DNA of 64,000 nucleotides from Labrys sp. WJW. GTDB lineage: Bacteria; Pseudomonadota; Alphaproteobacteria; Rhizobiales; Labraceae. The stretch's first letter is position 1; each line of letters begins with the position of its first letter. The position numbers and the translations under genes were made by a program. A model generated the notes under the pieces. That model worked only from the letters and a program-made list of their open reading frames with translations. It was not told the origin of the DNA and did no database searches. This document shows, piece after piece, positions 56,578-64,000 of the stretch. Location: contig NZ_LYXZ01000006.1 in the NCBI RefSeq assembly GCF_001676615.1, positions 124,001 through 188,000 on the forward strand, in the 5' to 3' direction.

Positions 56578-57492
56578 TTGGATCAGATACTCGCCATACG
56601 CACCTTCGTTCGCGTCGCCGAAGCCCGGTCCTTCGCCAAGGCCGCGGACGCAATGAGCCTGCCCCGTTCCTCCGTCAGCAAGCTGGTGCAAGATCTCGAG
56701 GCGCATCTCGGGACGAAGCTTGTCGAGCGAACGACGCGCTCTGTGACAATGACCACCGAGGGCGCCGCCTATCATGAGCGCGCGTTGCGCCTTCTGGCCG
56801 ATCTCGACGATATGGACGGCACCGTCGCCGGCTCTCGCAGCACTCCGAGGGGCAGGCTCCGCGTGGACATCGGGTCGGTTCTGGCGAACAGGATACTGAT
56901 CCCCTGCCTCTCGGACTTTCAACGCCAATATCCGGACATCGACCTTCTTCTGGGCGTCAGCGACCGCTCCGCTGACCTCATAGGCGAAGGAATAGACTGC
57001 GTCATCCGTGGCGGTGCCCTCGTCGATTCTTCGATGAAGGCAAGGAAGCTGTGCGAGCTCGATTACGTCCTCTGCGCAGCGCCCACCTATCTCGAAGGTC
57101 GGGAGCCGCCCGCTCACCCCGACGATATCCGCAGGCACCGGGTCGTCAGCTATTTTTCGGCATCGTCTGGAAAACGATTTCCCTTGCGCTTCCAGCGGTT
57201 TGACGAACGAATAGAGTTCATGCCGACGGCGAGCGGTCTCTCGGTCAATGAAAGCACCGCACATCTCGGTTCGCTGCTTGCCGGCCTGGGGATCGGGCAG
57301 AGCTTCGGTTTCCTTGCAAGACCGCATATTGAGCACGGCTCGCTGGTCGAATTCCTTCCCGCCTGGAAGCCGGAGAACCACGCCCTGCACCTCGTCTATC
57401 CCGCGGACAGATTTCCCAATCCTCGATTGCGGGCATTCGCGGACTGGGCCCAGCAAGTGTTCGAGCACGTCGACGCCAGGCGTGGCGACTAG
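56578..57492 (+). CDS. LysR-family transcriptional regulator
   Basis: 304 residues from TTG 56578, which gives the usual opening (M)DQILAIRTFVRVAEARSF; an ATG at 56518 or further upstream is also possible. The HTH is about 18-37 (SFAKAADAMSLPRSSVSKLVQDLE) followed by the LysR substrate domain. It precedes an SDR and MDR gene in the same direction and probably regulates them. This cluster is a common movable LysR-SDR-MDR arrangement. Confidence 0.84.
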   Translation: MDQILAIRTFVRVAEARSFAKAADAMSLPRSSVSKLVQDLEAHLGTKLVERTTRSVTMTTEGAAYHERALRLLADLDDMDGTVAGSRSTPRGRLRVDIGSVLANRILIPCLSDFQRQYPDIDLLLGVSDRSADLIGEGIDCVIRGGALVDSSMKARKLCELDYVLCAAPTYLEGREPPAHPDDIRRHRVVSYFSASSGKRFPLRFQRFDERIEFMPTASGLSVNESTAHLGSLLAGLGIGQSFGFLARPHIEHGSLVEFLPAWKPENHALHLVYPADRFPNPRLRAFADWAQQVFEHVDARRGD

Positions 57493-57692
57493 GTGCCCGA
57501 GATTGTCCATGTGAATGGATAATCTCTCCATGCCGGGCCGCTTCTCGCCGCCGGACTGACGAATTAGCTTCTCCACATCGGACGGCAACGACAGGCCAAG
57601 GGCCAGCGCCACCTCCCGAACAGTTTCAAAGCACCATTGGCCGCGTTCGCTCGGGCTGATCCGCTACGCGTGCCCAGTAACAGGAGAGTAAG

Positions 57693-58448
57693 ATGACCAA
57701 TAGACTTGCGAACAAGATCGCCGTCGTTACCGGCGCAACCAGCGGCATCGGCCTTTCGACCGCCAAGCTCTTTGCGGCCGAAGGCGCCCGCGTCTATATC
57801 ACCGGCCGCCGCAAGGACGCTCTGGACAAGGCAGTGGCCGAGATCGGCAAAGGAGCGGTCGGCGTTCAAGCAGATTCCAGCAACAATGACGATCTCGACA
57901 GGCTCTTCGCTCAGGTGAAATCGGAACAAGGGTACCTGGACGTCCTCGTCGTTAACGCAGGCGGCGGCAGCATGCTTCCGCTTGGCCAGATCACCGAAGA
58001 ACAAATTGACGACACCTTCGGCCGCAACGTGAAAGCCGTCATATTCACAGTGCAGAAGGCGCTCCCGCTGCTAGGCAAGGGGTCGTCGGTCGTGCTGACC
58101 GGTTCCACCGCCGGCACCGAAGGCACTGCTGCTTTTTCCGTCTACTCGGCGTCCAAGGCGGCCGTCCGCAACCTGGCCCGTTCCTGGGCGCTCGACCTCA
58201 AGGGCACCGGCATCCGCGTCAACGTCGTCTCGCCCGGTGCGACCCGCACGCCCGGCCTCGTCGAGCTTGCCGGGGACGACAGGGAGCAGCAGCAAGGTCT
58301 TCTGGACTACCTCGCTTCGCGCATTCCGCTCGGTCGCGTTGGGGAATCGGAGGAAATCGCCAAGGCGACGCTCTTCCTGGCTTCCGACGATGCAAGCTTC
58401 GTCAACGGCGCCGAGCTCTTCGCCGATGGCGGCCAGGCCCAGGTCTAA
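57693..58448 (+). CDS. SDR-family oxidoreductase
   Basis: 251 residues. Cofactor motif [10 protein letters not shown] (about 14-23), NAGG (about 88-91), catalytic Ser in LTGSTAG, YSASK (about 152-156) and a C-terminal GAELFADGG are the classical SDR features. NAD(P)H-dependent reduction or oxidation of an unknown carbonyl. AGGAGAG lies upstream. A 17-bp tandem duplication starts just before its stop codon. Confidence 0.88.
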   Translation: MTNRLANKIAVVTGATSGIGLSTAKLFAAEGARVYITGRRKDALDKAVAEIGKGAVGVQADSSNNDDLDRLFAQVKSEQGYLDVLVVNAGGGSMLPLGQITEEQIDDTFGRNVKAVIFTVQKALPLLGKGSSVVLTGSTAGTEGTAAFSVYSASKAAVRNLARSWALDLKGTGIRVNVVSPGATRTPGLVELAGDDREQQQGLLDYLASRIPLGRVGESEEIAKATLFLASDDASFVNGAELFADGGQAQV

Positions 58449-58473
58449 TCTTGAGAGAGGTCTAATCTTGAGA
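58441..58473. repeat. 17-bp tandem duplication spanning the SDR stop
   Basis: AGGTCTAATCTTGAGAG followed directly by AGGTCTAATCTTGAGA. The first unit contains the TAA stop of the SDR gene. The copies are perfect over 16 bases, so the duplication is probably recent. Confidence 0.75.
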
Positions 58474-58519
58474 TGGGAGCGGCCGGCAACCGCTCCCCAA
58501 TTTTCCAGGAGGATCAGCA

Positions 58520-59521
58520 ATGCGCGCTGCAGTTTATTTCAAGCACGGAAAGCCTGAAGAGGTCCTTCAGACTGTCGAGGTCGAGGAACTCGAGCGCCCC
58601 GGTCGCGACGAAGTCCTGATCCGTGTGCTCCTTCGTCCTGTTCATCACGGCGATCTGCTCGGCGTAGCAGGACGCTACCAGCCTGGATCGGTCGTCCCGG
58701 AAGGCGGCGTCCGTGTCGGCTTCGAAGGCTATGGCATCGTCGAACAGGCAGGGGACGGAGCTGATCTGAAGCCAGGAAGGCGCGTTGCCTTCTTCCCCGG
58801 ACGCGGCGCCTGGAGCGAGAAGGCCCTCGTTTCCGCCGAGTACGTCACCGAGATCCCCGACGATGTGTCGGACGAGGCTGCGGCGCAGCTTCACGTCAAC
58901 CCGTTGACGGCTGCGCTCCTCCTCAGAGCCGTCGAGGCTTCGGGGGCGAAGCCAGGTCGCGATACCGTAGTTCTCACCGCCGCCGGGTCCGCCGTTGCCA
59001 GATTGACGATCGGGCTTCTTCTCGATCGCGGATTCGACGTCGTCGGCGTCGTCAGACGCGAGGCCGGCGTGAACGAGCTCAACGTCGTGTTTCCCGATCT
59101 GCCTGTTGTCTCCACCGACAAGCCTGGCTGGCAGGAGAAGGTCATCGCCGCGGCGGACGGGCATCCGATCGCCGTCGTCCTCGATCCGGTTGGCGGCGAA
59201 ACGGCAAGTGCCGCTGCCGGGCTACTCACCCAGGGCGGCAGCCTTGTTTCCTACGGCGATCTTTCCGGCCAGCCGATTTCCGTGCCGGCACTCTACTTTT
59301 CGACCCGCGATATCCGCATTTCGGGAGTGACGATCGGACGTTGGTCGAACCTGCCCGCCGAGGTTCGCAAGGCCGATCTGGCGCTGGCGCTCGAACTTGC
59401 TTCTACCAAGCCGGAACTGTTCACGGTCGAGAAGACATTCAACTTCGCGGATGTGGGCCAGGCTGCGGCGCTTGTCGAAAAGCCCGGCAGGACTGGTACG
59501 GTCCTCCTCGCGTCGCGCTGA
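58520..59521 (+). CDS. MDR/quinone-oxidoreductase-type zinc-independent alcohol dehydrogenase family protein
   Basis: 333 residues. GroES-like N-terminus (EVLIRVLLRPVHHGDLLGVAG, about 30-50) and a Rossmann region (TAAGSAVARLTIGLLLDRGFDVVGVVRR, about 155-180). There are no zinc-ligand cysteines at the usual positions, pointing to the quinone oxidoreductase/MECR-like branch using NADPH. Third gene of the LysR-SDR-MDR cluster. Substrate unknown. Confidence 0.85.
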   Translation: MRAAVYFKHGKPEEVLQTVEVEELERPGRDEVLIRVLLRPVHHGDLLGVAGRYQPGSVVPEGGVRVGFEGYGIVEQAGDGADLKPGRRVAFFPGRGAWSEKALVSAEYVTEIPDDVSDEAAAQLHVNPLTAALLLRAVEASGAKPGRDTVVLTAAGSAVARLTIGLLLDRGFDVVGVVRREAGVNELNVVFPDLPVVSTDKPGWQEKVIAAADGHPIAVVLDPVGGETASAAAGLLTQGGSLVSYGDLSGQPISVPALYFSTRDIRISGVTIGRWSNLPAEVRKADLALALELASTKPELFTVEKTFNFADVGQAAALVEKPGRTGTVLLASR

Positions 59522-59549
59522 AGCGTTTTGCGATCTGGTGGAATTACCA
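59522..59549. repeat. truncated copy of the two-hairpin repeat
   Basis: 28 bases beginning right at the MDR stop codon match the first part of copy A (AGCGTTTTGCGAT core, then diverge after CCA). It is a decayed or truncated member of the family at 7282, 45687 and 63549. The rest of the gap to 59752 shows nothing else. Confidence 0.5.
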
Positions 59550-59752
59550 AAAAACCTTGCCGCCAACCGCGCGGGAATGGCGTCGTCGTGGCCGAGCTCG
59601 CCCAGGACAGGTCGGCGATGGTGACCGCCACCGAACCGGTCACGATTCGGACCGACCCGGTCAGACCGCGGGTCTATCCATGCCGTCGTTCTTGAAATGG
59701 AGGCGCAGCTATTTCAATGCGCCTTTGCGAGATCGACGGATCGTAAGGCGCT

Positions 59753-60184
59753 TCAGGGTTTCATGCCCTGCAGCAAGGAGCACAGTCCCGGCTCTTCGAC
59801 GACGAGGGCCGCATCGGCGGGCAGGACCCAGCGCACCTGGCGCTGGCCGATCTCCTTCCAGGTCGGCAAGGTCGCATTCACATGCAGAGGGTAGACGCAG
59901 ACCTCGACGAGGTCGAAATGCTCGGCTTGGCGTTTCCAGTAGATGAAGCTGCCGCAAGGTTTTTCGCCTACGATCCCGACCAGGCCGGCTTCCTGCTCTG
60001 CCTCGATTCGTGCCGCTTCCCAATCGTTGCGCCCCTTCATCGGCCATCCCTTCGGGATCGACCAGCGGCTGGTCTCGCGCGTGGTGATCAAGCACACTTC
60101 GAGACGCCCATCCCGTTCACGCACGGGAAGAGCTCCAACTTGATGCCGTATATCGGGCTGTTTCTTTTTGTCCTTCTTGGCCAT
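59753..60184 (-). CDS. Nudix hydrolase with degenerate Nudix box
   Basis: 143 residues from ATG 60184 (frame open to 60265). The fold is clear (LPVRERDGRLEVCLITTRETSRWSIPKGWPMKG, written around 20-50), as in the rhizobial small diphosphoinositol-type Nudix proteins. The helix that should read REUXEEXGU reads IEAEQEAGL, losing the Arg and one metal-ligand Glu (now Gln). Activity may be altered or lost. Confidence 0.8.
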   Translation of the reverse strand: MAKKDKKKQPDIRHQVGALPVRERDGRLEVCLITTRETSRWSIPKGWPMKGRNDWEAARIEAEQEAGLVGIVGEKPCGSFIYWKRQAEHFDLVEVCVYPLHVNATLPTWKEIGQRQVRWVLPADAALVVEEPGLCSLLQGMKP

Positions 60185-60394
60185 TGCCTCGACACTATAG
60201 CCTAAAAGCGCGGATATTATGTCAGATATTCGACCCAGATTGTTGTTTTGGCAACATCTGATCATCGAAAGGCAGCCTGCCTGTCCCAGCGAGTAGACGA
60301 CGGCACGGTTTTCACCCTGTGCGGGACCTGCAGTGTGATGCCGTAAGATGTCGGCCGTCTGTCATGCTGGCATGCAACAAGAGGAGAGCCGCCG

Positions 60395-60634
60395 ATGGAT
60401 CCCAAGGAAGAATGGCTCCGCTATAGCGGCTGGGACGCCACCGAGCAGGACCGCCGGCTGCGCGACGGGATCGCCTCGCTCTTCGACCTGGAGAAGCCCA
60501 CGCCAAGGCAGCAGCAGCTGTTGCATATGGCGAGCTTGCGGCTGACGCTTCAGGACCTGCCGGCTGCGGCCTATCCAGGCCAGGAGGCCGAGCTTCGCGC
60601 CCTGGCGGAGATCGAGTTCAAGGACCCGGCCTGA
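60395..60634 (+). CDS. small hypothetical protein
   Basis: 79 residues, charged, no membrane segment. GAGGAGAG precedes the ATG at good spacing, which supports it as a real gene. Contains WLRYSGWDATEQDRR and a helical tail. I recognise no family and no obvious partner; the gene stands alone between a Nudix and a GNAT gene. Confidence 0.7.
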   Translation: MDPKEEWLRYSGWDATEQDRRLRDGIASLFDLEKPTPRQQQLLHMASLRLTLQDLPAAAYPGQEAELRALAEIEFKDPA

Positions 60635-60770
60635 TCGGCCTGTCCTGGCCCACGATGCTGTTTGGCCGGCGCCTGGCGTGGAATGGCCATATCGGGGCAG
60701 ACGCCTTGCCGAACAGGCTCGGACGCATAGGCTGGGGTAAGGCAAAAACTCATCCGAAAGCGAACTGGCA

Positions 60771-61247
60771 ATGCCCATGGAAGTCCGCACCGCGTTGCTG
60801 CAGGACGCCGGTTCGATGGCCCGACTCATCAACGAGATCATCGCGATCGGCGGAACCACGGCGCATCGCAGGCCTTTCGACGAGCACCGCATTCGTGCCG
60901 AATTCATCGCGGCGACGCGCGGAATCTGCTGTTTCGTGGCAGTGGAGAAGGTGCAGATCCTGGGTTTCCAAGCCCTCGAATGGTGCGATCCGGACTGGGC
61001 GGGCGAGGACCGGTTGCCGGCTGACTGGGCCGTCATCGGAACCTATGTGGCGCCTAAAGCACATGGCAGGGGCATCGGCCGCGCCTTGTTCCGGGAGACC
61101 GCGGCGGCGGCCAAGATGGCAGGCGTGCGCTTCATCGACGCCACCATCCGCAAGGAGAACGAAGGCGGCCAGGCCTTTTATGGGAGTATCGGCTTCGTCG
61201 ATTACCGCAGCGGAGCCGAAAGCATTTCAAAGCGGTTCGCGCCCTGA
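60771..61247 (+). CDS. GNAT-family N-acetyltransferase
   Basis: 158 residues (ATG 60771, or 60777). Motif A is GTYVAPKAHGRGIGRALF (about 89-106), giving the acetyl-CoA loop. It resembles the phosphinothricin-acetyltransferase-like branch (ALLQDAGSMARLINEIIAIGGTT). Substrate unknown. Convergent with the next gene. Confidence 0.84.
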   Translation: MPMEVRTALLQDAGSMARLINEIIAIGGTTAHRRPFDEHRIRAEFIAATRGICCFVAVEKVQILGFQALEWCDPDWAGEDRLPADWAVIGTYVAPKAHGRGIGRALFRETAAAAKMAGVRFIDATIRKENEGGQAFYGSIGFVDYRSGAESISKRFAP

Positions 61248-61264
61248 CGCCGGGGGGAGCGGGG

Positions 61265-62134
61265 TCAAGGGGTTGGAAGGGTGGCGAGGCTGTCCTTCAG
61301 AATGTCGGCCGGGATCAGGCCATTGCTCTCACCGGCGAACTGCATGTCGAAGAGCCGCCATTGTCCGTTGGTCTTGGCATAGGTCAGCCGGATGAACATC
61401 GCGTCCTTGTCGCTGACCGCGGCATAGTAGAACTGCTGGCGGAATCCATCCATTTCCCGGTCGATGATCTTCCGGATGTGGCTGAGATGATACGGCTTCA
61501 AGCTGTCGGCGAAGCGATCGATGGAGCGCTTCATGCCTTCGCTGGTGTCGGTGACGGCCTGCCGGATGGCGTTTGCGACGCTCTCGTAATCCCGCCTGGC
61601 GATGCCGGCCACGATCTTCTCGCTCGTTTCGTCGACCGCCGTGGCTGGTCCGGTCCGGTTGGCGCCGGTCAAGCCGACCAGGCTGCCTTCGAGGAGGCTG
61701 GCCGGAAAGAGCGCAGCCGAAGAGCCGGTCGCAAAGCGGAAGGCGCGATGGCGCCAGCCGCTGTCGTCCATCCGATAGGTGAAACGCATATAGACCGGCG
61801 TGTAGTTGTCGGCCCGTATCGCGACATAGATCTCGCGTATGGCCTCCGGAAAGGAAAGGTCGAGCACCGTGCCCGTCGAGCTCAGCGGGCGGCCCTTGAA
61901 TGAGGCGAGGGCATCGCGCAGGCCCTTGCCGAATTCGCAGTCGGGGGCATTGCCAGCGCCGCAGGCAATCTTCATCACGCCGTCGAAATCCTGCCGGGTC
62001 AGCGCATCGACATAGTATCGGACCTGGGTTTCGGGATCTTCGACCGTCGGTATCTCCGCGGCTACGGCCAAGCGGGCGAAGCCGATGAACAAGGCGAGCG
62101 ACAGAAGGAGGCGGTGCGTGAGACGGCGGGGCAT
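61265..62134 (-). CDS. secreted hypothetical protein
   Basis: 289 residues with a signal peptide (LLLSLALFIGFARLAVA, cut near AVA-AEI). Two similar halves may exist: each has a segment like YYVDALTRQDFDGVMK / KIVAGIARRDYESVAN and a mixed strand region ending in VYMRFTYR / MFIRLTYAK. One pair of Cys in the N-terminal half. I recognise no family. Periplasmic. Confidence 0.77.
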   Translation of the reverse strand: MPRRLTHRLLLSLALFIGFARLAVAAEIPTVEDPETQVRYYVDALTRQDFDGVMKIACGAGNAPDCEFGKGLRDALASFKGRPLSSTGTVLDLSFPEAIREIYVAIRADNYTPVYMRFTYRMDDSGWRHRAFRFATGSSAALFPASLLEGSLVGLTGANRTGPATAVDETSEKIVAGIARRDYESVANAIRQAVTDTSEGMKRSIDRFADSLKPYHLSHIRKIIDREMDGFRQQFYYAAVSDKDAMFIRLTYAKTNGQWRLFDMQFAGESNGLIPADILKDSLATLPTP

Positions 62135-62290
62135 CCGCGTTTCTCCAATGGGGCGGGATCAGGCCTGGCGGCGAAGGCGATGAATATCGCGCGCGACCGG
62201 ACCGGGCGGACGCAAGCATGAAGCGGGCCCTCTTGCTGTGCCCTGCGGAACAGGGAGCGTCTACCTTGGCAAAAGCCGGTGCTGGTGGGG

Positions 62291-63460
62291 TCAGGCCGTC
62301 TCCGCCGCCGCTGTCTTCAGCGGCGGCCCGTCATAGTGGGCGCGGGGTCGGATCAGGCTGCCCCGGGCCGTCTGCTCCAGCATATGGGCGATCCAGCCGA
62401 CCGAGCGGGCCAGGGCGAAGAGCGTGAAGGGCGCACTCGCCGGCAGGCCATGATGGTCGGCCAAGGCCGCGAGGGCGAAATCGACATTCGGCGGCTCGTC
62501 GCTATGTTCCGCCACGGCTCCGCGGATGTCCTCATAGATCTCGCTGCAGGCAAAGCAGGCCAGCAGGGCGGTCGCCCGGGGATCCCCATCGGGATAGAGC
62601 GGATGGCCGAAGGCCGGCAGGCGATGGCCGCGGGAGAGCCAGTCATGCACGGCGTGGCGAGTGCCGACGCGGCGGGCGGTCTCGGCCAGGGCCTGCACGC
62701 TCACCGCGGCTGTGCCGTGCAGCGGGCCGGCGAGGGTGCCCAGCCCCGCCAACAGGCCGGCGGCCAGCGGAGCGCCCGTCGATGCGGCCGTGCGGGCGGC
62801 GAAGGTCGAGGCGTTGAGCTCGTGATCCGCCAGTAGCACCAAAGCCCGCCGGATGAGGCCGGCGGCATCGGGCGCCTGCCAGGCCTGGGCCGCCTGCTGG
62901 TGCAGCGGCAAGGCACCATCGGAACCGCCGCCGAGCATGGCGGCTGCCATGGTGCCGACCAGGCCCGCCGCTTCCCGGCACAGCACGGCATGCGAGCGTC
63001 CGCCGGTGGGAAAGTCGTGGCTGGCTCGTCTCGCCAAAGCGAGCAGCGCGGCTTCGAAGGGATTGGCCGGGATCGGCGCGCCCTTGACGGTCGGCGGGAA
63101 GGCGAGGTCGACCCTGCCGACCTGCCAGAGCAGCCGCGCGATCTCCTCCAGGCCTGCCCGCTCCGACAGGCGGGCGGCGTCTTCGCCGCGATACCACAGG
63201 CGGCCATCCGCGATGGTGGAGAGGGCGGAGGCCAGCACGGGCTCACCAAAGGAGATGGTTTGCGCGGCGACGTCGGCTGCGCTGCGGCGCCCGGCGTGGC
63301 GCTCCGCCAGCCTTTTGACGTCCTCGCCGTGATAGAGGCTGCGCCGCACGTCCTGTGGGTGCGGCCTGGTGCGGATCCTGCCGCGGCTGACATTGGCATA
63401 GAGTGTCTGCGGCTGGACCTTGAGCAGGGCGAGGGCTTCTTCCGAAGTGATCCAGGACAT
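62291..63460 (-). CDS. citrate-synthase-family protein with N-terminal HTH domain
   Basis: 389 residues. Residues 1-55 form a MerR/excisionase-like HTH (WITSEEALALLKVQPQTLYANVSRGRI, then RSLYHGEDVKRL). The rest is a citrate synthase fold with an intact catalytic triad: H213 in LADHELNAST, H286 in FGHPLYP and D327 in PPNVDF. It may be a true synthase that also binds DNA, or a metabolite-sensing regulator. It is divergent from a second citrate-synthase-family gene, with a repeat in the gap between. Confidence 0.87.
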   Translation of the reverse strand: MSWITSEEALALLKVQPQTLYANVSRGRIRTRPHPQDVRRSLYHGEDVKRLAERHAGRRSAADVAAQTISFGEPVLASALSTIADGRLWYRGEDAARLSERAGLEEIARLLWQVGRVDLAFPPTVKGAPIPANPFEAALLALARRASHDFPTGGRSHAVLCREAAGLVGTMAAAMLGGGSDGALPLHQQAAQAWQAPDAAGLIRRALVLLADHELNASTFAARTAASTGAPLAAGLLAGLGTLAGPLHGTAAVSVQALAETARRVGTRHAVHDWLSRGHRLPAFGHPLYPDGDPRATALLACFACSEIYEDIRGAVAEHSDEPPNVDFALAALADHHGLPASAPFTLFALARSVGWIAHMLEQTARGSLIRPRAHYDGPPLKTAAAETA

Positions 63461-63548
63461 CGATGCAATCGGGCTGATATATTGACGAAATCAATCAAGA
63501 TTGACGTCAATGCTAAAGCGCCCAAATGCTTGTCGCAACCTTGTTCAA

Positions 63549-63646
63549 AGCGTTTTGCGATTTGGCGGAATCGCCAGGAATCGCAAAGACGCGTCGAATG
63601 AGGAGTGAGTACGAACAAGCGCTTATGTCCAAACGCGCTTTGCTCC
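63549..63646. repeat. two-hairpin intergenic repeat, copy B
   Basis: First hairpin TTTGCGATT/AATCGCAAA with inner TGGCG/CGCCA, as in copy A. The second half keeps AAACGCGCTTTGCTC but its left arm has diverged (GAGTACGAACAAG), weakening that stem. It occupies the gap between two divergent citrate-synthase-family genes, ending 12 bases before the second. Confidence 0.75.
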
Positions 63647-63657
63647 AGGAGATTGCG

Positions 63658-64000
63658 ATGAACAATGGATTGGACGATGTCATTGCCACCGAAACCGTGA
63701 TGTCGGACGTGGACGGCCTTGCCGGCCGACTCGTCATTCGCGGCCATTCGCTCGACGATCTTGCCGGGCATGTCGGCTATGAGGAACTGGTCGGCATCCT
63801 GCTCGACGGCTTCTTCCAGGATCTGCCCGGCCCGGCGGAACTGGCGTCCCGCCTCGGCAAGGCGCGCTGCGAGGTATTCGAGTCGCTGGTCGCCGAGGGC
63901 ATGCCGGATGCGGGTCTGCCTGCCACCGATGCGCTGCGCGCCGCCATGGCCCGGCTCCGGGATGGCGAGGACCTCGACACGGCGCTTCGGCTGATCGCAG
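63658..64000 (+). CDS. citrate/2-methylcitrate synthase family protein (cut by window end)
   Basis: The first 114 residues are visible. The opening LDDVIATETVMSDVDGLAGRLVIRGHSLDDLA is the type II citrate synthase / methylcitrate synthase N-terminus (GLxxV..ET..S.VDG..G.L..RG). A short purine stretch (AGGAGA) precedes the ATG. It is truncated by the window edge, so the catalytic residues cannot be seen. Divergent from the HTH-citrate synthase gene. Confidence 0.82.
   Translation, partial: MNNGLDDVIATETVMSDVDGLAGRLVIRGHSLDDLAGHVGYEELVGILLDGFFQDLPGPAELASRLGKARCEVFESLVAEGMPDAGLPATDALRAAMARLRDGEDLDTALRLIA

Overview
The window looks like chromosomal DNA from a high-GC alphaproteobacterium, most likely of the order Hyphomicrobiales (Rhizobiales). 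The clues are the maf-aroE-coaE-dnaQ-...-secB order, an AccD of the rhizobial type, an OlsB-like ornithine lipid acyltransferase, a polyamine-type ABC system next to a DRL-type oxidoreductase, and several families of palindromic intergenic repeats. I did not assign a genus. Coding density is high. I found no tRNA, rRNA, CRISPR array, transposase or phage gene.

Layout. 0-6 kb: housekeeping genes maf, aroE, coaE and dnaQ, converging on a DMT transporter, a membrane-anchored beta-propeller-like protein and secB. 6.3-9.9 kb: a galactose/galactonate catabolic block on the minus strand (galD-like SDR, dgoK, dgoA, ribokinase-like). 10-12.5 kb: accD-folC. 12.5-15 kb: a serine beta-lactamase-like hydrolase, an NlpC/P60 peptidase with SH3 domains and a MarR regulator. 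15-18.3 kb: an AT-rich island with a polysaccharide ABC permease, a GT61 glycosyltransferase and a methyltransferase, probably horizontally acquired. 18.3-29.3 kb: a long minus-strand series (potB-potC-potD-potA-like transporter, DadA-like oxidoreductase, DRL/SAF oxidoreductase, YdcF/SanA-like protein, M17 aminopeptidase, amidase). 29.4-36 kb: dapF, an MFS transporter, a MscS channel with a cNMP domain, LysR and aspA. 36-43.6 kb: an XRE-cupin regulator with two GNATs, divergent from an HxlB-like isomerase; an ankyrin protein; GntR with a Tat-exported amidase; an ArsR-SRPBCC pair. 44-56 kb: hydrolases, a GFA protein, an LprI-like protein, lepA, a molybdopterin oxidoreductase, an M3 peptidase, olsB, two tandem Pr6Pr membrane proteins and comM. 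56.5-64 kb: LysR-SDR-MDR, a Nudix protein, small proteins, a GNAT, and a divergent pair of citrate-synthase-family genes, one carrying an N-terminal DNA-binding domain.

The most interesting material lies between genes. A 147-bp repeat occurs twice, with the same length and with hairpins whose bases differ between copies while pairing is kept. A ~99-bp two-hairpin repeat occurs three times plus one fragment. Two nested, self-similar palindromes fill other gaps. A perfect 14-bp palindrome lies inside the spacer of a strong, apparently leaderless promoter of the XRE regulator. A previously unlisted 31-residue hydrophobic peptide has an excellent Shine-Dalgarno sequence. Among proteins, the HTH-citrate synthase fusion with its full catalytic triad, the zinc-ribbon-less AccD, the Nudix protein with a degenerate box and the DRL protein inside a transport/oxidation cluster deserve a second look. 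All functions were assigned by reading motifs, without database searches.
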